DNA of 5,797 nucleotides from an uncultured Clostridia bacterium. GTDB lineage: Bacteria > Bacillota > Clostridia > Oscillospirales > Acutalibacteraceae. Within the stretch, counting starts at the first letter, position 1; every line of letters starts with the position of its first letter. Where the stretch lies: the NCBI GenBank assembly GCA_946610835.1, contig CAMOCU010000075.1, forward strand, positions 1 through 5,797. The letters run 5' to 3'. Shown here in pieces: positions 1-4,846 of the stretch. A program made the translations under genes and the position numbers. The notes beneath the pieces were generated by a model. That model had not been told where the DNA came from and searched no databases. It was given only the letters and a program-made list of their open reading frames with translations.

Positions 1-2198
1 GCGGCGCCATGATCACCGGCAATACGGCATCCAACGGCGGCGGCGTTTATGTCCACACCAACTGCCCGGCTGCTATCAGCGGCGGAACAATCATGAGCAA
101 TACCGCCACAAACGGCGGCGGTCTCTATGTTTCCGGTATCCTTTCGCTCTCCGGTGCAACGATCAGCGCCAACTCCGCCACAACGGGCAAGGGCATTTAT
201 CAGTCCGGCACCCTGCGCATGAGCGGCAGCGTAAAGCTTTCCGCTGCAAACGATATTTATCTCCCCTCCGGAAAAACCGTCACCAACACCGCGCGCATCA
301 CCACCGACGGCATTGTCGCGTATCTGACGGCCGCAAATTATCAAGTCGGCACGCGCGTTCTCGACGGCGACGCCTGCGCATCCAACTACGCCAAGTTTGT
401 ACTCAATGTCCCAAGCGGACAGAATGAGCTGTTTATCAATTCCACCGGCTATCTTGTGGCTAAGGAAGCGCACAACGTAGCAAAGGTCAGCGTCTTTGGC
501 GCGTACGATGTGTATTACACGTCGCTCAAAGAAGCGGTCGAAGCGATCGGTGAGGGCGCAGGTATGGTCACGATGATCGACGACGATGAGATCGAAGAAA
601 CCATCGACGTACGCGGCGACATCACGGTCACCATTCAGGGCGACGAGGAAGCAACGCGCACACTCTCCCGGTTCCGCACCTGCACAGGTTCCATGTTCTA
701 TGTCGCCGAGGGCGCAACGCTTGAATTCGGCGCGGCAGGCTCCGAGAACGACAGCGCACTGGTGGTCAGCGGCAGCCGCGACCTGTACGGCGTATACGGC
801 GACAGCATTGTCGACAATCACGGCACACTGCGACTGCGCGACGGCGCAACGCTTGCACACACGGCCGTAAGCGGTAACGGCGCGGCGATCCGCAACGCCG
901 GAACACTGGAAATCTCCGGCGGCAAGATTACGGATTGCACTGCCTCGCTCGGCGGCGCGATCTACAACACCGGCACCGTACAAATCACCGGCGGCACAAT
1001 TTCGGATTCCACCGCCACATCCGGCGGCGCATTGTACAACGCCGGCGGTTCCGTAGCCCTGCAGAGCGGCACAATTACCGGCAACGACGCCACTAACGGC
1101 GGCGGCGTATACAATGCCGGCACCTTCGACTTTGAGGGCGGCACGATCACCGCCAACAACGCCACTAACGGCGGCGGTATTTACGCGCAGTCCGGCACAA
1201 CAAATCTTAAAGACGGCACGGTCACGATCATCGTTCCCTATGTCAACGACGAAGGACAGACCGAATACACCTACGACGAGCAGAGTGTTTCCTGCGCGCT
1301 CACAGCCAACACGGGCACATACGGCGGCGGCCTGTACGTTGCCGGCGGCAGCGGCGCTTTCACGGCCGGCGAGTTTACCGGCAACAGTGCCAAACAGGGC
1401 GGCGGATTGTATCTGGCGTCCGGGCAGTCGTACACGCTCACCGGCAGCTCGTTCAGAGGCAACACCGCCACTGCACGCGGCAGCGGCGTCTACGCAGCCG
1501 GTACGCTGACGATCCGCGACTTCTCCTCCGACGAGGATATTTATCTGCTTACCGGACAGACGGTTGTGCCGGACGGCGCTTCCGTACACGCGGTACTCAC
1601 GCCGCACGCGCCGAGCATCGGGCTTCGCGTTCTTTCCGGCAGCAAAGTTACCGCGTTGTACAGCGGATTTACGGTCAGCAACACGCGCTTCTTCATTTCC
1701 GCCAACGGCACGCTGGATACCGACACGCTTTCGCTCAAGTCCACATCCACCATGTCGGTCGATTATAACGACGGCACGATCTGCGGCGTGGACAGTGCGA
1801 ACAACAACCCCGCCGCAATACGTGAGCATTTTGAAAATGCGAACACCTCGCTTGTATTCCGCGACAGCAGCGGGCAGGTTCTGGCCGAAGATGCACCGGT
1901 CACCACGAACGACGTCCTGCAGCTGGTGGACGGCAGCGGCCGCGTGCTGGACAGCAAACTGTTCGTCCTTGTGGGCGACGTGGATGGCGACGGCGATTTC
2001 GACGGCGAGGACGCTGTATATATCCGCTGCTTCGCCACCGGACGGCTGGATAAAGCGAGCTACGGTGCAACAGCCTACCGCGCGGCAGACGCCAACAACG
2101 ACGGCGTCATTGACGCGACCGACGCGGATATTCTGCGCTCGTGCGGTTTGCTGAAGGGTACGGTCACGCAGCCTGTGTTCGACAACACTGTGGATTAA
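1..2198 (+). CDS. Dockerin-bearing beta-helix (Pmp-like repeat) surface protein, 5'-partial
   Basis: This is the C-terminal part of a large, probably secreted protein. The frame is open to the window edge, and the residues before the Met at 9 (Gly-Gly-Ala) continue a repeat unit, so that Met is internal and the true start and signal peptide are upstream. Numbering from that Met (729 residues): repeats of the type 'ITGNxAxNGGGVYN' at about 1-80; a DIYL module at 81-150; a linker domain at 160-285 ('TSLKEAVEAI...' style, as found before such helices); a second repeat block at 287-500; a second DIYL module at 509-570; a spacer domain at 571-650; and a dockerin at about 656-712 with two calcium loops, DVDGDGDFDGED (657-668) and DANNDGVIDATD (694-705). 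The repeats predict a right-handed parallel beta-helix. The dockerin predicts binding to a cohesin on a scaffoldin or cell-surface anchor. There is no catalytic motif that I recognise, so adhesin, structural protein or polysaccharide-binding roles are all possible. Domain calls are strong; function is open. Confidence 0.9.
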   Translation, partial: GAMITGNTASNGGGVYVHTNCPAAISGGTIMSNTATNGGGLYVSGILSLSGATISANSATTGKGIYQSGTLRMSGSVKLSAANDIYLPSGKTVTNTARITTDGIVAYLTAANYQVGTRVLDGDACASNYAKFVLNVPSGQNELFINSTGYLVAKEAHNVAKVSVFGAYDVYYTSLKEAVEAIGEGAGMVTMIDDDEIEETIDVRGDITVTIQGDEEATRTLSRFRTCTGSMFYVAEGATLEFGAAGSENDSALVVSGSRDLYGVYGDSIVDNHGTLRLRDGATLAHTAVSGNGAAIRNAGTLEISGGKITDCTASLGGAIYNTGTVQITGGTISDSTATSGGALYNAGGSVALQSGTITGNDATNGGGVYNAGTFDFEGGTITANNATNGGGIYAQSGTTNLKDGTVTIIVPYVNDEGQTEYTYDEQSVSCALTANTGTYGGGLYVAGGSGAFTAGEFTGNSAKQGGGLYLASGQSYTLTGSSFRGNTATARGSGVYAAGTLTIRDFSSDEDIYLLTGQTVVPDGASVHAVLTPHAPSIGLRVLSGSKVTALYSGFTVSNTRFFISANGTLDTDTLSLKSTSTMSVDYNDGTICGVDSANNNPAAIREHFENANTSLVFRDSSGQVLAEDAPVTTNDVLQLVDGSGRVLDSKLFVLVGDVDGDGDFDGEDAVYIRCFATGRLDKASYGATAYRAADANNDGVIDATDADILRSCGLLKGTVTQPVFDNTVD
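249..458 (+). repeat. DIYL module, copy 1 (protein-level internal repeat)
   Basis: Residues 81-150 of the visible surface protein follow the first beta-helix block directly. Shared landmarks with copy 2 (1533-1718), in the same order: DIYL, SG(K/Q)TV, LT, G(T/L)RVL, a tyrosine-containing stretch, and a closing F-I-x-(S/A)-x-G-x-L. The position just after each repeat block suggests a C-terminal cap or exit segment of the helix. The two copies are clearly diverged, so this is an old duplication. The cap role is inference. Confidence 0.65.
867..1508 (+). repeat. Second block of ~24-25 residue Gly-rich beta-helix repeats within the surface protein gene
   Basis: Seven units carry the signature GG(A/G)(hydrophobic)Y, with the tyrosines at residues 319, 343, 368, 392, 443, 468 and 495 (numbering from the Met at 9). 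Spacing is 24-27 residues, except one gap of 51 caused by an insertion around residues 398-430. Between signatures the pattern is 'GT(hydrophobic)x(hydrophobic)xGGTIxxNxAt'. The DNA is partly repetitive as well: the 17-mer GCCACTAACGGCGGCGG occurs at 1089-1105 and again at 1161-1177, exactly 72 nt apart, which points to fairly recent unit duplication. A shorter block of the same repeat (tyrosines 14, 40 and 64) occupies the first ~250 bases of the window. Confidence 0.85.
1533..1718 (+). repeat. DIYL module, copy 2 (protein-level internal repeat)
   Basis: Residues 509-570 begin EDIYLLTGQTV and contain GLRVLSGSK and RFFISANGTL, matching the landmarks of copy 1 in order. This copy directly follows the second beta-helix block, as copy 1 follows the first. 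The protein is therefore built of at least two 'helix + DIYL' modules before the spacer and dockerin. Confidence 0.65.
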
Positions 2199-2252
2199 AC
2201 GCTTTTAGCCTCCCGTGTCTGACACACTTTCAAAAGCATTCGTATAGAGTCA

Positions 2253-2292
2253 AAAGCTCCGCATTCCACTTGATCGGGAAATGCGGAGCTTT
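2253..2292 (+). terminator. Rho-independent terminator after the surface protein gene
   Basis: A perfect 13-bp inverted repeat pairs AAAGCTCCGCATT (2253-2265) with AATGCGGAGCTTT (2280-2292) around a 14-nt loop. It is followed by a T-rich run (TTTGTTCTT, from 2290). It sits 55 nt after the surface protein stop codon and before the promoter of the next gene, so it should separate the two transcription units. Confidence 0.85.
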
Positions 2293-2338
2293 GTTCTTGA
2301 AGAGAATTTTTACGAGAAATTTTGAATTTCCCGAACAC

Positions 2339-2367
2339 TTGCATTTTTACGCCAAACATGGTATCCT
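2339..2367 (+). promoter_or_regulatory. Predicted sigma-A promoter of the flavin reductase gene
   Basis: A -35-like TTGCAT (2339-2344) and a -10-like TATCCT (2362-2367) are separated by exactly 17 nt, and a TG at 2359-2360 gives an extended -10 (TGG before the hexamer). The surrounding DNA is AT-rich. Transcription would start near 2374, giving a leader of about 45 nt. An overlapping alternative -10 (TATTTT, 2367-2372) is possible but would give 22 nt spacing. Confidence 0.6.
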
Positions 2368-2383
2368 ATTTTAAAATAAAAGC

Positions 2384-2399
2384 CGCCGGAAAACCGGCG
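2384..2399 (+). promoter_or_regulatory. Small GC-rich leader hairpin upstream of the ribosome binding site
   Basis: CGCCGG (2384-2389) pairs perfectly with CCGGCG (2394-2399) around an AAAA loop. It would begin about 10 nt into the predicted transcript and end 1 nt before the purine-rich Shine-Dalgarno region. There is no T-tract, so it is not a terminator. It may stabilise the 5' end of the mRNA or influence ribosome access. The structure is seen; the role is inference. Confidence 0.4.
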
Positions 2400-2400
2400 C

Positions 2401-2408
2401 AGAAAGGA
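2401..2408 (+). promoter_or_regulatory. Ribosome binding site of the flavin reductase gene
   Basis: AGAAAGGA lies 11 nt before the ATG at 2420. This is good Shine-Dalgarno complementarity at a slightly long spacing, and it supports that start codon. Confidence 0.7.
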
Positions 2409-2419
2409 TTCATACAGTT

Positions 2420-2995
2420 ATGAAAAAAGATTTAGGAGTTATTCCGGCCGTATATCCGATGCCTGTGCTGATCGTCGCAGCCTATGACGAGGACGGCAAA
2501 GTCAACGCCATGAACGCGGCCTGGGGTATGATATGTGACATGGATCGGATCGCGCTGTTTATCAGTGAAGGACACAAAACAACGCAGAATATCCTGCATA
2601 CAAAGGCATTCACCGTCAGCCTTGCCGACCGTGCGCACATGGATGCGGCAGACTTTTTCGGCATTGCCACCGGCAACAAAATGGCCGACAAATTTGAAAG
2701 ATCCGGCTGCACTGCCGTTCCCGGCACACATGTTCACGCGCCGATCATTGAGGAATTCCCTGTTGTGATGGAATGCGAACTGGCTGAGGTGAGCAAGACC
2801 GAAAGCTTTTACTGCATTGTCGGCAAAATCATCAACACCGCCGCGGAAGCGGATGTTCTGGACGAAAAAGGAAAAATCGACCCCGCCAAAACGCAGGCGC
2901 TCATTTTTGACCAGTTCCGCCACGGGTATTATATCACCGGCGAGCAGGTCGGCAAAGCCTGGAACGCAGGCGCCGCTTTGATGAAGGGCGAATAA
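2420..2995 (+). CDS. Flavin reductase / flavoredoxin-family protein (FMN-binding split barrel)
   Basis: A 191-residue cytoplasmic protein, full length for the flavoredoxin-like group, with no signal peptide or membrane segment. Features matching the flavin reductase-like family: an N-terminal PMPVLIVAAYDEDGKVNAMN strand-turn (14-32), AAWGMICD (33-40), the HKTTQNI segment (52-58) typical of the FMN phosphate/isoalloxazine region, FTVSLAD (64-70), DFFGIATGNKMADKF (78-92), the APIIEEFPVVMECEL strand (107-121) and a C-terminal YYITGEQVGKAWNAG (170-184). Members bind FMN and either reduce free flavin with NAD(P)H or pass electrons from ferredoxin-type partners; the substrate cannot be fixed from sequence. 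It appears monocistronic, with its own promoter and with a terminator upstream, and it is convergent with the hydrogenase operon, so no co-transcription is implied. The start is supported by AGAAAGGA 11 nt upstream. Confidence 0.9.
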   Translation: MKKDLGVIPAVYPMPVLIVAAYDEDGKVNAMNAAWGMICDMDRIALFISEGHKTTQNILHTKAFTVSLADRAHMDAADFFGIATGNKMADKFERSGCTAVPGTHVHAPIIEEFPVVMECELAEVSKTESFYCIVGKIINTAAEADVLDEKGKIDPAKTQALIFDQFRHGYYITGEQVGKAWNAGAALMKGE

Positions 2996-3010
2996 CGCTT
3001 CGCATTTTTT
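2988..3010 (+). terminator. Weak candidate intrinsic terminator of the flavin reductase gene
   Basis: GCGAA (2988-2992) can pair with TTCGC (2999-3003), and this is followed by A and six T (3005-3010). The stem is only 5 bp and overlaps the stop codon at 2993-2995, so it is a marginal structure. However, the T-tract is the only good one on this strand in the convergent gap. Confidence 0.35.
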
Positions 3011-3028
3011 ACGCAAACGACACGCAGA

Positions 3029-3059
3029 AACGCCGCAGCCTATTATAGGCTGCGGCGTT
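3029..3059 (-). terminator. Terminator hairpin at the end of the hydrogenase operon
   Basis: A perfect 14-bp inverted repeat (AACGCCGCAGCCTA at 3029-3042 with its complement at 3046-3059) surrounds a 3-nt loop. It begins 19 nt after the hydA stop codon. Read on the - strand the stem runs into TTTCT, a short U-tract, so it should end the leftward operon. Because the stem is very stable it may also block rightward transcripts from the flavin reductase gene, although the + strand side has no T-tract. Confidence 0.7.
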
Positions 3060-3078
3060 GATCGTTACAAAGCGGGAA

Positions 3079-4830
3079 TTACAGACCGTATTTGCTGCGC
3101 ACGGTATAGCCGGTGTGTAGAATCTCGTGCGCTTTGTGGCTGTTGGGCTTTTCGAGGTATTCTTCGTAAATACGCTTGATGTCAGGGTTGTCGTGGGAGA
3201 ACCGCACTGGCAGCGCCTTGTCGTCGGCATACAGTCCGGCTGCGCGCTCCGCACGCAGATCGAGCACATTGCGCACCTTGGACGGCTGGATGGGCTGGCC
3301 GCCGCCGTTGACACAACCGCCGGGGCACGCCATAATCTCGATGAAATCATACTGCTTTTCGCCCGATTTCACCATCTCCAGCAGCTGCTTGGCGTTGGAG
3401 AGGCCGGATGCGACCGCCACGCGCACAACGTTGCCGTTGACATTATACTCGGCCTCTTTGATGCCCTTGGTTCCGCGCACGTCGTCGAATTCAACTTTTT
3501 CCGGATTCTGACCGGTGATGGAGTACACCGCCGTACGCAGCGCAGCTTCCATCACGCCGCCCGTTGCACCGAAAATAGTGCCCGCGCCGGAGCCCAGTCC
3601 GAAGGGAGCGTCAAATTCGCCTTCCGGCAGCTGATTGAACAGGATGCCGTTTTTGCGAATCATGCGCGCCAATTCGCGCACAGTCAGCACCACGTCGATG
3701 TCCGGCAGATCCTTGACCGCAGTGTGGTCGACACGTTCCGCTTCAAATTTTTTGGCTGTACAGGGCATGACAGAGACGACAAACACGTCCTTGGGGTCGA
3801 TGCCCATTTTTTCGGCGTAATAGGTCTTGGCTACCGCGCCGAACATTCCCTGCGGCGATTTGCAGGTGGAAAGATTCGGGATGAACTCCGGATAATAGTA
3901 TTCACAGAACTTGATCCAGCCGGGAGAGCAGGAGGTAATCAGCGGCAGATTCTGCTTGGTCGTATAACGGCTCAGGAATTCTGTCGCTTCCTCCATGATC
4001 GTCAGATCCGCGCTGAAGTTGGTATCGAACACCTTGTCCACGCCCAAACGGCGGATGGCGGTGACCATTTTGCCCGTCACGATGGAACCGATCGGCAGGC
4101 CGAATTCTTCGCCCAGACCCACGCGCACGGACGGCGCAGTCTGCACCACAACGTGCTTGGACGGATCCTGAATGGCGGCATAAACCTTTTCGGTATCGTC
4201 GCGCTCGGAAAGCGCGCCTGTGGGACATACGGTGATGCACTGGCCGCAGGAAACGCACGCAACGTCGCCCAGCGGCAGTTCAAAGGGCGAGGCAATGTGC
4301 GTATCGAAGCCTCTGTCCTGCGCACCGATGACAGATACTGCCTGCAGTTTTTCGCAGGCCGCGCTGCAGCGGCGGCAAAGGATGCACTTTTCGTTGTCTC
4401 TGTACATATGGGACGCGCTGCGGTCGATGTTGTATTTGTTCATGCGGCCGGCAAAGCGATCCTGTTTTTCCACGCCGTATTCCTGACACAAGGTCTGCAG
4501 TTCACAGTTGCCGCTGCGCACACAGGTCAGGCACTCTTTCTTATGGTTGGAAAGCAGCAGTTCCAGCGTCATTCTGCGCGCTTTGATCAGATCAGGGCTG
4601 TTGGTGGTGATCGCCTCGCCGTCGTTGACGGGATAAACACACGACGCCACAAGACCTCTGGCCTTGCTGGCCTTGACCACGCAGATGCGGCACGCGCCGA
4701 TTTCGTTGATGTCTTTCAAAAAGCAGAGCGTCGGGATCTCCGCCCCTGCGAGGCGGGCGGCCTCAAGCGCAGTCGTACCCTTCGGCACGCTGACCTCTAC
4801 GCCGTTGACTTTTACATTAAGCATTTCCAT
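3079..4830 (-). CDS. hydA: [FeFe] hydrogenase catalytic subunit (NAD-linked, trimeric type)
   Basis: A 583-residue soluble iron-sulfur enzyme that catalyses 2H+ + 2e- <-> H2. Domains in order: a plant-type [2Fe-2S] domain with Cys36, 47, 50 and 64; a His-Cys3 [4Fe-4S] site with His96, Cys100, 103 and 109; a two-[4Fe-4S] ferredoxin domain with Cys149/152/155/159 and Cys192/195/198/202; then the H-cluster domain from about 225. The three H-cluster motifs are L1 TSCSPGW (299-305), L2 MPCTAKK (355-361) and L3 MACPGGCVNGGGQP (500-513), followed by a small C-terminal domain ending near AHEILHTGY (567-575). All FeS ligands expected upstream of the H-cluster are present. L1 has Ser where many enzymes have a second Cys. 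It ends at 583 residues with no extra C-terminal [2Fe-2S] domain, unlike the longer Thermotoga HydA. The start ATG at 4830 is set by AAGGGGG 9 nt upstream; a second Met lies two codons in. It follows a NuoF-like gene by 14 nt, placing it in a HydABC/Hnd-type complex. Whether that complex bifurcates electrons between NADH and ferredoxin cannot be read from HydA alone. It is also called hndD in Desulfovibrio. Confidence 0.97.
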   Translation of the reverse strand: MEMLNVKVNGVEVSVPKGTTALEAARLAGAEIPTLCFLKDINEIGACRICVVKASKARGLVASCVYPVNDGEAITTNSPDLIKARRMTLELLLSNHKKECLTCVRSGNCELQTLCQEYGVEKQDRFAGRMNKYNIDRSASHMYRDNEKCILCRRCSAACEKLQAVSVIGAQDRGFDTHIASPFELPLGDVACVSCGQCITVCPTGALSERDDTEKVYAAIQDPSKHVVVQTAPSVRVGLGEEFGLPIGSIVTGKMVTAIRRLGVDKVFDTNFSADLTIMEEATEFLSRYTTKQNLPLITSCSPGWIKFCEYYYPEFIPNLSTCKSPQGMFGAVAKTYYAEKMGIDPKDVFVVSVMPCTAKKFEAERVDHTAVKDLPDIDVVLTVRELARMIRKNGILFNQLPEGEFDAPFGLGSGAGTIFGATGGVMEAALRTAVYSITGQNPEKVEFDDVRGTKGIKEAEYNVNGNVVRVAVASGLSNAKQLLEMVKSGEKQYDFIEIMACPGGCVNGGGQPIQPSKVRNVLDLRAERAAGLYADDKALPVRFSHDNPDIKRIYEEYLEKPNSHKAHEILHTGYTVRSKYGL

Positions 4831-4839
4831 AAATCAGAT

Positions 4840-4846
4840 CCCCCTT
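4840..4846 (-). promoter_or_regulatory. Shine-Dalgarno of hydA overlapping the hydB stop codon
   Basis: On the - strand AAGGGGG lies 9 nt before the hydA ATG, and its first two A bases are also the last two bases of the upstream TAA stop (4847-4845). This geometry favours translational coupling and balanced synthesis of the two subunits. Confidence 0.75.

Noticed and set aside
9..11. The ATG at position 9 as the start of the surface protein.
   Set aside because: The frame is open upstream, and the preceding Gly-Gly-Ala continues a beta-helix repeat. There is also no signal peptide after this Met, which a surface protein should have.
867..1508. The regular DNA repeats as a CRISPR array or satellite.
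   Set aside because: The repeats are in frame, imperfect, about 72 nt apart and encode a clear protein repeat. There are no constant repeat units with unique spacers.
2141..2374. A 77-codon + strand open frame starting inside the dockerin and running to the promoter region.
   Set aside because: It overlaps the dockerin coding sequence in another frame, contains the terminator hairpin and the predicted promoter, and has no good ribosome binding site. It is probably not a gene.
2432..3016. A 194-codon open frame on the - strand opposite the flavin reductase.
   Set aside because: It mirrors the real gene almost end to end, shows no family motif, and runs into the convergent terminator region.
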